A DNA stretch of 48,499 nt from Aeromonas bivalvium. GTDB lineage: Bacteria; Pseudomonadota; Gammaproteobacteria; Enterobacterales; Aeromonadaceae. Location: assembly GCF_000819765.1 (NCBI RefSeq), contig NZ_CDBT01000015.1:1-48499 (forward strand), written 5' to 3'. The notes beneath the pieces were generated by a model that saw nothing but the letters and a program-made list of their open reading frames with translations, did not search any database and was not told where the DNA came from. Every line of letters begins with the position of its first letter. The stretch's first letter is position 1. The position numbers were made by a program, and so were the translations under genes. Below, in pieces: positions 21,796 through 30,263 of the stretch.

Positions 21796-23631
21796 GTGAA
21801 CGTCAAACAGAAACTCGTGTTGTCCGCCATCCTGGTGGCCGGGATCCAGGCCATCGTCATGGGGGTCGTGTTCTACTTCTCGGAGCAGGAATCGCGCAGC
21901 AGCGCCGAGATGTTGCTGACCAAGCAGGCTGAGGCCGATCTCATCGCCCTGAACCTGAAAGAGAAAGAGTTTCTGCTACGCAGGGATCCCGCTGCGGCCA
22001 CCGCCTTCGCGGCCTTGCGGGATGAAACCAGCCGCCTGCTCGCCGACATGGCCAGCCACCACGAGGGGCGCCAGCAGGGCGACATCCTCACCTTCGCCAG
22101 CCTGTTGCAGGATTATGCCCGCCAATTCGAAGCCCTGCGCGCCCAGCAGGAGAAGATAGGCCTCACCCCGACCAGCGGCCATTATGGCGCCCTGCGTCAG
22201 GCCATTCATGCCCTGGAGCAGGAACTCAAGGCCCGGGGTCAGCAGCAGGAGAGTTTGCTGATGCTGCAACTGCGCCGGGACGAGAAGGACTTCATGCTGC
22301 GCCGCGACATCGGCTATCTCGCCAAGTTCGAACAGAACCTGGCCCCCCTGGCCCAGGCCCTCGCCGGTGAACCTGCCCTCGCCACCCTGCTGGAACGCTA
22401 CCGTCAGAACTTCACCGCCCTGGTGGCGGAAGAACAACGGCTGGGTCTGAGTGCCGAAGAGGGGCTGCGCGCCGATCTCAACCGCAGCGCCGAGCAGATG
22501 CGCCAGGCTGGCATAGTGTTGGCTCAGGATCTGGCCAGAGAGGCCGAGACCAACCATAGCCGCATCCTCTGGATCATGGGGCTGCTCTGCTCCCTGGGCA
22601 TTGTGGTGGCGCTCTGCCTCAATCTGCTGATCGGCCGCGACGTCATGGCGGGGCTGCAACGGCTGGCAGACACCATGCGCCGGGTCACCGCCAGCAGCGA
22701 TCTCACCCTGCGCGCCCGCATCGGTTCCAGGGACGAGTTTGGCGCCATGGGCCGCGACTTCGACACCATGCTGGAGCACTTCAATCAGGTCATAGGCCAG
22801 GTCGTCGCCTCGGTCACGGATCTGGAGCAGCTCACCGCCCAGCTGCAGCGCAACGCCAATGCCGCTCGGGAAGGCACCCAGCAGCAGTTGCAGGAGAGCG
22901 ACCTGGTCGCCACCGCCGCCACCGAGATGGAGAGCACGGTGCAGGAGATCGCCAGCAACACCGAGAGCGCCGCCGAGAGCGCCCGCACCACCAACCTGAG
23001 CGCCCAGCAGGGCCGGGAGCGGGTGGAGACCACCATGGCGGTGATCCACTCCCTCTCCACCAAGCTGGAGGCCTCGGGCCAGGAGGTGATCGCCCTGGCC
23101 GAGGAGAGTCGCCAGGTCGGCAACGTGCTGGAGGTGATCCAGGCCATCGCCGAGCAGACCAACCTGCTGGCCCTCAACGCCGCCATCGAGGCCGCCAGGG
23201 CCGGCGAGCAGGGGCGAGGTTTCGCCGTGGTTGCCGACGAGGTGCGCAACCTGGCCATGCGCACCCAGCAGAGCACCAGCGAGATTGCCGCCATCGTCTC
23301 CGGCTTGCAGGCCCGCACCCAGAGCGTGGTCACCCTGATCGGCGAGTGCCGCACCCAGGGGGAGCGCAGCGTCGAGGCCGCCGGGGAGGCCAGCACCCAG
23401 CTCGCCAACATCACCCGCCAGATGGACCAGATGATGGACATGAGCACCCAGATAGCGACCGCGGTCGAGGAGCAGAGCTCGGTGGCGAGCGAGATCAATC
23501 GCAACGCCGTGGTGATCCGCGACATCGCCAACGACGCCCTGACCCAGGCCGAACAGAACAGCCGCGCCAGTCAGAACGTGGCCGAGCAGGCGAGCCTGCT
23601 CCACCGGGCGGCCGATCAGTTCAGGGTCTGA
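21796..23631 (+). CDS. methyl-accepting chemotaxis protein with HBM-type sensor
   Basis: A 611-residue chemoreceptor. TM1 is about residues 7-28 and TM2 about 257-280, enclosing a long all-helical periplasmic domain. That domain has the paired LRRDP / [13 protein letters not shown] segments typical of the helical bimodular (HBM) sensor, known to bind organic acids in Pseudomonas McpS-like receptors. A HAMP domain follows, then the MCP signalling hairpin with the conserved tip around 452-486 ([29 protein letters not shown]). The start is GTG at 21796, with TGAGGT six bases upstream; the frame opens at a TTG six codons earlier. There is no C-terminal CheR/CheB pentapeptide. The ligand is unknown. 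Confidence 0.92.
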   Translation: MNVKQKLVLSAILVAGIQAIVMGVVFYFSEQESRSSAEMLLTKQAEADLIALNLKEKEFLLRRDPAAATAFAALRDETSRLLADMASHHEGRQQGDILTFASLLQDYARQFEALRAQQEKIGLTPTSGHYGALRQAIHALEQELKARGQQQESLLMLQLRRDEKDFMLRRDIGYLAKFEQNLAPLAQALAGEPALATLLERYRQNFTALVAEEQRLGLSAEEGLRADLNRSAEQMRQAGIVLAQDLAREAETNHSRILWIMGLLCSLGIVVALCLNLLIGRDVMAGLQRLADTMRRVTASSDLTLRARIGSRDEFGAMGRDFDTMLEHFNQVIGQVVASVTDLEQLTAQLQRNANAAREGTQQQLQESDLVATAATEMESTVQEIASNTESAAESARTTNLSAQQGRERVETTMAVIHSLSTKLEASGQEVIALAEESRQVGNVLEVIQAIAEQTNLLALNAAIEAARAGEQGRGFAVVADEVRNLAMRTQQSTSEIAAIVSGLQARTQSVVTLIGECRTQGERSVEAAGEASTQLANITRQMDQMMDMSTQIATAVEEQSSVASEINRNAVVIRDIANDALTQAEQNSRASQNVAEQASLLHRAADQFRV

Positions 23632-23649
23632 TCCCCAGATCCCATATGA

Positions 23650-23682
23650 AGAGAGGGCGGCCAGGGCCGCCCTCTCTTTTTT
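23650..23682. terminator. strong terminator after the chemoreceptor gene
   Basis: A 12-13-bp stem (AGAGAGGGCGGCC / GGCCGCCCTCTCT) followed by TTTTTT, 20 bp past the stop. A short A run on the other side allows some function from the minus strand. Confidence 0.88.
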
Positions 23683-23694
23683 CCTCCCACCCCA

Positions 23695-23955
23695 TCAGAC
23701 CGGGTCTTCACGCCGACGCCCCTTCACCTCGTCCCTGGCGAGCTGGGCGACGATCATCGCCGCCCCCATCGCCCATCACCATCAGGCAGAGCCTTCGCGC
23801 CGACGCTCCTTCATATCGTCCCTGGCGAGCTGGGCGACGATCATCGCGGCCCCCATCGCCCATCACCATCAGGCCGAACCTTCGCGCCGACGCCCCTTCA
23901 CATCGTCCCTGGCGAGCTGGACGATGAGCATCGCCGCCCCCATCGCCCATCACCA
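23695..23955 (-). repeat. three extra copies of the MFS gene 3' end, 87-bp period
   Basis: The block CGCCGACG and its flanks recur at 23711, 23798, 23885 and 23972, exactly 87 bp (29 codons) apart. The rightmost copy is the genuine 3' end of the MFS gene at 23956; the other three lie beyond its stop. In the gene's frame each copy reads a short stretch ending (K/R)RRREGSA or RRREDPV and then TGA, preceded by TGA TGG TGA TGG GCG ATG. Every copy thus carries its own stops and an internal ATG. Copies differ by several substitutions, so the array is not brand new. Confidence 0.92.
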
Positions 23956-25362
23956 TCAGGCCGAACCTTCGCGCCGACGCTCCTTCATATCGTCTTTGGC
24001 GAGCTGGGCGAAGATCATCGCAGCCAGCATGGCCATCAGGCCGATGCAGAGATAGGTGAGGTGGAAGCCATGGAGCCACTGCTCGCTGCTCGAGGCGGCA
24101 AAGAGCCCGAGCAGGCTGGCGGCGATGGCAACCCCAAGGCTCATGGAGAGCTGCATCACGACTGACAGCAGACCGTTGCCGCTGCTGGCGTGCTCGGCAC
24201 TCAGATCCTGCAAGGTGAGAGTGTTCATGGCGGAGAACTGCAGCGAGTTGATGGCGCCGAACACCCCGAGCCAGCCGAGCAGCGCCCAGTAGGGCAGGTC
24301 GTTGTCGATGAGGGCGAAGCTGGCGATCAGGGCCCCCAGCAGCAGGGTATTGCCCACCAGGATGCGACGATAGCCGATGCGGGGGATCAGCTTGTTGACC
24401 AGGGTCTTGGTCAGCATGGCGCCGAGCACGGTCGGTATCATGGTCATGCCCGCCGCACTCGGCGAATAGCCCAGACCCAGTTGCAGAAACAGCGGGGTGA
24501 GAAACGGCATGGCGCCGCTGCCCAGGCGGGCAAAGAGGTTGCCCCAGACCCCGATGGCGAAGGTCTTGGTCTGAAACAACGCCAGACTGAACAGGGGGCG
24601 CTCGGCGTTCGCGGCATAGAGCCAGTAGCTCGCCATGGCCGCCAGGCCAGTGATGAGCAGCAGCAGGGACCAGCCGGTGGAGAGGCTGTGCTCCCCCAGC
24701 CCCTGCAGACCGACCGACACCAGCACCATGCCGGCGCTGAACATCACGAAGCCGCGCCAGTCGAATCTGGGCGTCTCCCGTCGCATCTCCGGCATGTAGT
24801 ACCAGCTGGCGATGAAGCCGAGCAGCCCCACCGGCAGGTTGATGAGAAACACCCAGTGCCAGCTCGCCACCTCCACCAGCCAGCCCCCCAGGGCCGGGCC
24901 TATGAGGGGCCCCACCAGCCCGGGGATGGTGACGAACGACATCACCCTGAGCAGATCCCGCTTGCTGAAGGCCCGCAACACGGCGAGCCGCCCCACCGGC
25001 ATCAGCAGGGCGCCGCCCACCCCTTGCAGCACCCGGGCCGCCACCAGCAGCGGCAAGGTATTGGCCAGGGCGCAGGCCAGAGAGCCCAGACTGAACAGGG
25101 CGATGGCCCACAGATAGACGCGGCGGGTGCCGAATCTGTCCGCCAGCCAGCCGGAGGCGGGGATGAGCAGCGCCACCGTCAGCATATAGGCGATGACCAC
25201 GGACTGCATCTGCAGCGGGCTCTCCCCCAGGGCCTGTGCCATGCTCGGCAGCGCCGTGTTGAGGATGGTGCCATCGAGAGTCTGCATGAAGAAGCCGACC
25301 GCGGTCAGCCAGGGCAGCCACTTGAGTTGGGCCGCTGAGAGTTCCGGGTGTGGCTGCGTCAT
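23956..25362 (-). CDS. mdtD: DHA2-family MFS multidrug transporter, MdtD-like
   Basis: A 468-residue transporter with about 14 hydrophobic segments. It resembles E. coli MdtD along its length: GFFMQTLDGTILNTALPSMA in TM1, PASGWLADRFGTRRVY (motif A), RVLQGVGGALLMPVGR (motif B) and the GPLIGPALGGWLVE stretch (motif C of antiporters). The C-terminal tail (AKDDMKERRREGSA) is basic and is the segment copied three times downstream. It starts 10 bp after the TetR gene and is probably cotranscribed with it. The pair is divergent from an RND adaptor/pump operon, so one regulator may control both. MdtD assignment is by eye; the substrate is unknown. Confidence 0.87.
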   Translation of the reverse strand: MTQPHPELSAAQLKWLPWLTAVGFFMQTLDGTILNTALPSMAQALGESPLQMQSVVIAYMLTVALLIPASGWLADRFGTRRVYLWAIALFSLGSLACALANTLPLLVAARVLQGVGGALLMPVGRLAVLRAFSKRDLLRVMSFVTIPGLVGPLIGPALGGWLVEVASWHWVFLINLPVGLLGFIASWYYMPEMRRETPRFDWRGFVMFSAGMVLVSVGLQGLGEHSLSTGWSLLLLITGLAAMASYWLYAANAERPLFSLALFQTKTFAIGVWGNLFARLGSGAMPFLTPLFLQLGLGYSPSAAGMTMIPTVLGAMLTKTLVNKLIPRIGYRRILVGNTLLLGALIASFALIDNDLPYWALLGWLGVFGAINSLQFSAMNTLTLQDLSAEHASSGNGLLSVVMQLSMSLGVAIAASLLGLFAASSSEQWLHGFHLTYLCIGLMAMLAAMIFAQLAKDDMKERRREGSA

Positions 25363-25372
25363 GGTGTCTCCG

Positions 25373-25978
25373 TCAGGATTGGGGGGTTGAGGCGCTCAGA
25401 AACAGGTCGATGCAGCTGTTCAGCCAGGCCTCCTGCTGGGCCGGGCTCTCCATCAGGGGCAGGCCCAGCTCGCGGCGGATCCTGTCCTTGCCCTGCCACA
25501 TCAGCAGCAGTTGCAGGGCGGCGTCCTGGCTGTCGGGGTGGTGGAGCAGGCCCAGCTGTTTCTGCCGCTCCAGCCACTGTGCCAGGATCCCGAGCACTTG
25601 CACCGGTCCCGCCTCGAAAAAGAGCGCGGACAACTGTTCATCGTTGCTGCCAACGCAGGTGCGAAAGATGTTGATCGCCTGCTCGCTCAGCACCAGGCGG
25701 CGAAAGCCGCGCCCGAACAGCAGCAGGCTCTCGCGCACCGAGCCGCCCTGCTCCAGCAGGGCCGCAGAGAGCTCGTCATTGTGACACTTGGCCCCCACCG
25801 CCTCGGCGAACAGCAGCTCCTTGCTGGTGAAGTGACTGTAGACCGTCTGCTTGGAGACGCCGGCGGCGCTGGCCACCATGTCCATGCTGACCTGATGGGG
25901 GCCCTGCTCGCAGAACAGCTGCCCCGCCGCTTCCAATATGGCTGCCCGCTTCTTTTGACTGCGCGGTGAATTGTTCAT
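25373..25978 (-). CDS. TetR/AcrR-family repressor
   Basis: A 201-residue regulator. The N-terminal helix-turn-helix is typical (KKRAAILEAAGQLFCEQG, then MDMVASAAGVSKQTVYSHFTSKELLFAE at residues 32-59). The C-terminal ligand domain resembles the AefR-like group. It precedes the MFS gene by 10 bp and faces the RND operon across a 91-bp gap that contains a 10-bp perfect inverted repeat, the likely operator. It probably represses itself, the MFS exporter and the RND genes until an inducer binds. The start has a modest ribosome site (GGAGG at eight bases). Confidence 0.92.
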   Translation of the reverse strand: MNNSPRSQKKRAAILEAAGQLFCEQGPHQVSMDMVASAAGVSKQTVYSHFTSKELLFAEAVGAKCHNDELSAALLEQGGSVRESLLLFGRGFRRLVLSEQAINIFRTCVGSNDEQLSALFFEAGPVQVLGILAQWLERQKQLGLLHHPDSQDAALQLLLMWQGKDRIRRELGLPLMESPAQQEAWLNSCIDLFLSASTPQS

Positions 25979-25999
25979 TTTGCCTCCAAATCAAACTGG

Positions 26000-26028
26000 A
26001 CAGTCTAGTACCGATAAAACTAGACTGT
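26000..26028. promoter_or_regulatory. palindromic operator between the TetR/MFS and RND operons
   Basis: ACAGTCTAGT (26000-26009) and ACTAGACTGT (26019-26028) form a perfect 10-bp inverted repeat with a nine-base centre. The right arm overlaps a possible -35 (TAGACT, 26021-26026) 17 bp before TACTAA, a plausible -10 for the RND operon. A dimeric TetR protein bound here could block both directions. Binding itself is inferred. Confidence 0.7.
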
Positions 26029-26069
26029 ACGGTATGGTTTGAATACTAAATCAACACAAGGATGATGTC

Positions 26070-27137
26070 ATGGCGCTTCTGCTACTCGCGCTCTTGCTGC
26101 TCGCCGGCTGCGGTCCGGTCAGTCAGGAAGTGGCGACCCCCACCCCGACCCGGGTCACCGCCCTCCCCCTGCAATCGAGCGATCACTATCCGGAGCTGCG
26201 CCGTTACACCGGCCGGGTCGTGGCACCCCAGGAGGGGGCCGTCGGCTTCGAGCTGGCGGGGCGGATTGCCTCCCTGCACAAGGCGCGGGGCGACACCTTC
26301 GCCGCCGGAGAGTTGCTCGCCACCCTGGATACCCGGCTGCTGGAGGTCGAAGCCCGCGAGCTGGCCGCCCGCCTCGGCCAGAACCGGGCCGAGCTGACCC
26401 TGGCCCGCCAGACGCTCACCCGGCTCACCACCCTGCGCCAGCGCCAGTTCAGTTCGGATCAGGAGATAGACGAGTGGCAGGGCAAGACCCGCATGCTGGA
26501 GGCGAGCGCCAGCCAGATAGCGGCGGCGCAAGAGGCCAATCAGGTCCGTATCGAGAAGTCCCGCCTGCTGGCCCCCTTCAGCGGTACCGTCGTGAGCCGG
26601 GAGCAGCCCCTCGGCGCCGTGGTGAGCGCGGGCCAGCCCCTGTTCACCCTGATCCGTACCGGTCACTGGGAGGCGGACATCGGCATTCCCGCCGAGCTGG
26701 CCGCCACCCTGAGCCCGGGACAAACCTACCCGCTGCAGGCGGCGGATCGCACCTTCACCGCCCGCCTGGTCAACCTGGGGATCCGGGTCGATGGCCACAC
26801 CCACACCCGCAGCGCCCGTTTCGCCCTGGGAGAGGACGCCGCCATGCTGGCCGAGGGCCAGCTGATCAGCCTGCTGCACCAGACCCCCAGCGCCATCGAC
26901 GCCTATGTGGTGCCCCTGACCGCCCTGACCCAGGGGATCCGGGGCGGCTGGACCCTCTATGTGGCCACCCGCACCCCGGAGCCCACCATCGTCAGCCGGG
27001 ATGTGCGCCTGTTGCAGCAGGATGGAGAGCGCGCCTGGATAGAGGGGGCCCTGCAAGGGGATGAGCGCATCGTCATGGACGGCCTGCACAAGCTGGTGCC
27101 GGGTCAGCGGGTGACGGTGCAGGAGGCGACCCCATGA
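26070..27137 (+). CDS. RND efflux periplasmic adaptor lipoprotein (membrane fusion protein)
   Basis: A 355-residue adaptor. Residues 1-14 form a lipoprotein signal (LLAGC), so it is anchored to the periplasmic face of the inner membrane. Next come the split lipoyl domain (GAVGFELAGRIASLHKARGD; later LAPFSGTVVSREQPLGAVVSAGQPLF), a short alpha-helical hairpin (about 85-160) and beta-barrel/membrane-proximal domains. AAGGATG precedes the ATG. The stop overlaps the pump start (ATGA), indicating translational coupling. It should link the RND pump to an outer-membrane channel; no such gene is in the operon, so a TolC-like partner encoded elsewhere is expected. Confidence 0.92.
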   Translation: MALLLLALLLLAGCGPVSQEVATPTPTRVTALPLQSSDHYPELRRYTGRVVAPQEGAVGFELAGRIASLHKARGDTFAAGELLATLDTRLLEVEARELAARLGQNRAELTLARQTLTRLTTLRQRQFSSDQEIDEWQGKTRMLEASASQIAAAQEANQVRIEKSRLLAPFSGTVVSREQPLGAVVSAGQPLFTLIRTGHWEADIGIPAELAATLSPGQTYPLQAADRTFTARLVNLGIRVDGHTHTRSARFALGEDAAMLAEGQLISLLHQTPSAIDAYVVPLTALTQGIRGGWTLYVATRTPEPTIVSRDVRLLQQDGERAWIEGALQGDERIVMDGLHKLVPGQRVTVQEATP

Positions 27138-30100
27138 TCCGCGCCTTCATCGACAACGGCCGACTGGCCCTGCTGGCGGTAGCCCTGCTGATCGCCGCCG
27201 GGCTGGCCGCCCTCCAGAGCCTGCCCCGCACCGAGGATCCCCAGATCATCAGCCGCTTCGCCAGCGTGGTCACCCCCCTGCCCGGCGCCAGTGCCGAGCG
27301 GGTCGAGGCCCTGGTGAGCGAGCCCATAGAGAACCGGCTCAGGGCCCAGAGCGAGGTCAAGCTCATCGAGTCCCACTCCCGCCCCGGTCTCTCCATCATC
27401 CAGGTCGAGCTCAGGGACGAGGTGACCGAGGTGGTGCCCGTCTGGTCCCGGATCCGGGATCGGCTCGGGGATCTCGCCTCCGAGCTGCCCGACGGGGCCG
27501 GCGCTCCCCAGCTCAACGACGAGAAGGGCTACCCCTTCACCCGGCTGGTCAACCTCAGCTGGCGCGGGCCCGGCCCCATCCAGCTGGATCGCCTGGCCCG
27601 CTACAGCGCCGAGCTGGAGCGGCGGGCACGCATGCTGCCCGGCACCCAGTACGTGGAGCGCACCGGTGCCCCCGAGGAGGAGATAGAGGTCATCTTCGAT
27701 CCCCTGGCCCTGGGCGCCGCCGGGCTCGATGGCCCCACCCTGGCCCAGGCCCTGCGGGGGGCCGATGCCAAGGTGAGCGCCGGGGAGTTGCAGGGGCGCA
27801 ACAACCGGCTGCTGATCGAGTTGCGAGGCTCCCTCGATACCCTGGAGCGCATCCGCCAGATCCCCCTGCGCACCGACGAGCAGGGCCGGACCCTGCGCCT
27901 TGGCGACATCGCCGAGGTGAAGCACGGCATCCGCCAGCCCGAGAGCCAGCTCGCCTTCGCCAACGGGGAGCGGGCCATCGTGGTCGGCATCCGCATGGCC
28001 CAGGACAGGCGCATCGATCTCTGGTCGGCCCAGCTCGATGCCATGCTGGCCGACCTTGCCCTGAGCCTGCCGGACAACATCGCCCTGACCACCAGCTTCG
28101 ATCAGCGCCAATATACCGAGCGCCGCCTCTCGGATCTGCTGGTCAACATAGGACAGGGGTTCGCCATCATCATGGGGGTGCTGCTGGTGACCCTGGGGGT
28201 GCGGGCCGCCCTCATCGTCAGCCTCTCCCTGCCCCTGACGGTGGCCTTCACCTTCGCCTGCATGAACCTCATCGGCCTGCCCATCCACCAGATGTCGGTC
28301 ACCGGCCTGGTGGTGGCCCTCGGCATCATGGTGGACAACGCCATCGTCATGGCGGATCGGGTACAGCATCAGCGCCGCCACGGCATGGGGGTGACCGCCG
28401 CCGCCATGGAGGCCATCGGCCACCTCTGGCTGCCGCTGCTGGGGTCCACCCTCACCACCCTGCTCGCCTTCCTGCCCATCATACTGATGCCGGGCCCGGC
28501 CGGTGAGTTCGTCGGCGGCATCGCCTGGGCGGTGATCTTCTCCCTGATCGGCTCCTACCTCATCTCCCATACCCTGGTGGCCGGTCTGTCGGCGCGCTGG
28601 GTCGCCCCTCGGGGAGGCAGCGCCTGGTATCGGGATGGCCTGCACCTGCCCGCCCTGGCCGCCCGCTTCGAGCGCAGCCTGGCCTGGGCCCTGGCCCGTC
28701 CCCGCACCAGCCTGCTGCTGGTCTGCCTGCTGCCCTTGGCCGGTTTCTGGGCCGCCAGCCGCCTGACCGAGCAGTTCTTCCCACCGGCGGACAGGGACAT
28801 GATCCACATAGAGGTGAGTCTCTCCCCCCAGGCCAGCCTGGGCCACACCCGCACCCTGGTGGCCGCCATGGAGCAGACCCTGGCCCGCTACCCCGAGCTG
28901 GTCCGCCAGGACTGGGTCATAGGTGACAACGCCCCCAGCTTCTATTACAACCTGGTGCCCCGTCAGCAGGGCCGGGTCGATTATGCCCAGGGCATGATAC
29001 GGTTTCGGGATCTCGCCAGCGCCAACCGCCTGATCCCCCGGTTGCAGCAAGATCTGGACACGGCCTTCCCCCAGGCCCAGATCCTGGTGCGCAAGCTCGA
29101 ACAGGGCCCCCCCTTCAACGCCCCGGTGGAGCTGCGCCTGTTCGGCCCGGACCTGCACCAGCTCCACCGCCTCGGGGAAGAGGTGCGCGCCCTGCTCGCC
29201 GAGACCCCGGATGTGATCCAGACCCGGGCCACCCTGCAGGCGGGGGTGCCCAAGCTGTGGCTGACGGTGGACGAGGAGGCCAGCCTGCTGGCGGGCATGA
29301 ACCTGGGCCAGCTCGCGACCCGGCTGGAGGCGGCCCTGGATGGCCGCGTCGGCGGCGCCGTGCTGGAGGGCACCGAGTCTATCCCTGTCCGGGTGCGGCT
29401 GGCGGCAAGCGAGCGCCAGGATATCCAGGATCTGCTCAACCAGCCCCTGAGGAATGACGAGGGGGGCACTGGGCTGACCCTGCGCAACCTGGCCAGCGCC
29501 ACATTGAGCCCGAGCTGGGGGGAGATCAGCCGCCGGGACGGCGAGCGGGTCAATGTGCTGGAGGCCTACCTGAGGATGGGGGTGCTGCCCCAGACGGTGC
29601 TCAACCAGGTGCGTCAGCGACTGGATGAGGGGCAACTGGCGCTGCCGGCGGGTTATCGGCTGGAGATTGGGGGCGAGTCGGCCAAGCGGGACGAGTCCGT
29701 GGGCAACCTGATGGCCCACGTGGGCCTGATCGCCGTGCTGCTGCTGGCGGTGCTGGTGCTCAGCTTCAACTCGTTTCGCATGGCGGGGGTCATCATGCTG
29801 GTGGCGCTGCAATCGTGCGGGCTGGGGCTGCTCTGGGTCTGGCTGCTCGGCTACCCCTTCGGTTTCACCGTCATCATAGCCCTGCTCGGCCTGATGGGAC
29901 TCGCCATCAACGCCGCCATCGTCATACTGGCGGAGCTCAAGGCGGATCCCCTGGCCATGAGGGGGGACAGGGCACAGATCCGCAACCTGGTGGCCGGTTG
30001 CAGCCGCCACATCGTCTCCACCACCATCACCACGGTCGGTGGCTTCCTGCCGCTGCTGCTGGGAGGCGGCGGCTTCTGGCCTCCCTTCGCCATCGCCATC

Positions 30101-30232
30101 GCCGGGGGCACGGCCCTGGCGACCCTGCTCTCCTTCTACTTCGCGCCGGCCGCCTTCCTGCTGCTGCGCGGCCAGGCAGCCAGCCAGGAGGCGGACCGCC
30201 AGCAGAGACCGCCCCTGGGGCAGACAGGCTGA
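27134..30232 (+). CDS. RND-family efflux pump, inner-membrane permease
   Basis: A 1032-residue proton-driven transporter with the usual RND plan: TM1 at the N terminus, two large periplasmic loops and twelve TM segments in two halves. TM4 carries the proton-relay motif as VALGIMVDNAIVMADRV, that is Asp followed by Asn where AcrB-type pumps have two Asp (D407/D408). Similar VDN forms occur in other RND branches. GGFLPLLLGGGGFWPPF near the C terminus is a common TM12-proximal stretch. It overlaps the adaptor gene by four bases. The substrate class is not predictable; the divergent TetR suggests an inducible drug or toxic-compound pump. Confidence 0.93.
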   Translation: MIRAFIDNGRLALLAVALLIAAGLAALQSLPRTEDPQIISRFASVVTPLPGASAERVEALVSEPIENRLRAQSEVKLIESHSRPGLSIIQVELRDEVTEVVPVWSRIRDRLGDLASELPDGAGAPQLNDEKGYPFTRLVNLSWRGPGPIQLDRLARYSAELERRARMLPGTQYVERTGAPEEEIEVIFDPLALGAAGLDGPTLAQALRGADAKVSAGELQGRNNRLLIELRGSLDTLERIRQIPLRTDEQGRTLRLGDIAEVKHGIRQPESQLAFANGERAIVVGIRMAQDRRIDLWSAQLDAMLADLALSLPDNIALTTSFDQRQYTERRLSDLLVNIGQGFAIIMGVLLVTLGVRAALIVSLSLPLTVAFTFACMNLIGLPIHQMSVTGLVVALGIMVDNAIVMADRVQHQRRHGMGVTAAAMEAIGHLWLPLLGSTLTTLLAFLPIILMPGPAGEFVGGIAWAVIFSLIGSYLISHTLVAGLSARWVAPRGGSAWYRDGLHLPALAARFERSLAWALARPRTSLLLVCLLPLAGFWAASRLTEQFFPPADRDMIHIEVSLSPQASLGHTRTLVAAMEQTLARYPELVRQDWVIGDNAPSFYYNLVPRQQGRVDYAQGMIRFRDLASANRLIPRLQQDLDTAFPQAQILVRKLEQGPPFNAPVELRLFGPDLHQLHRLGEEVRALLAETPDVIQTRATLQAGVPKLWLTVDEEASLLAGMNLGQLATRLEAALDGRVGGAVLEGTESIPVRVRLAASERQDIQDLLNQPLRNDEGGTGLTLRNLASATLSPSWGEISRRDGERVNVLEAYLRMGVLPQTVLNQVRQRLDEGQLALPAGYRLEIGGESAKRDESVGNLMAHVGLIAVLLLAVLVLSFNSFRMAGVIMLVALQSCGLGLLWVWLLGYPFGFTVIIALLGLMGLAINAAIVILAELKADPLAMRGDRAQIRNLVAGCSRHIVSTTITTVGGFLPLLLGGGGFWPPFAIAIAGGTALATLLSFYFAPAAFLLLRGQAASQEADRQQRPPLGQTG

Positions 30233-30263
30233 GACGCAGGCCCGAGGCTCCCGGCACCGCCAG

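Noticed and set aside
23695..23955. CRISPR-like array
   Set aside because: The 87-bp units abut without unique spacers and match the adjoining gene's coding end.
27104..30010. 968-codon minus-strand frame opposite the RND pump
   Set aside because: An antisense shadow in GC-rich coding DNA; the sense frame is a full-length RND permease coupled to its adaptor.
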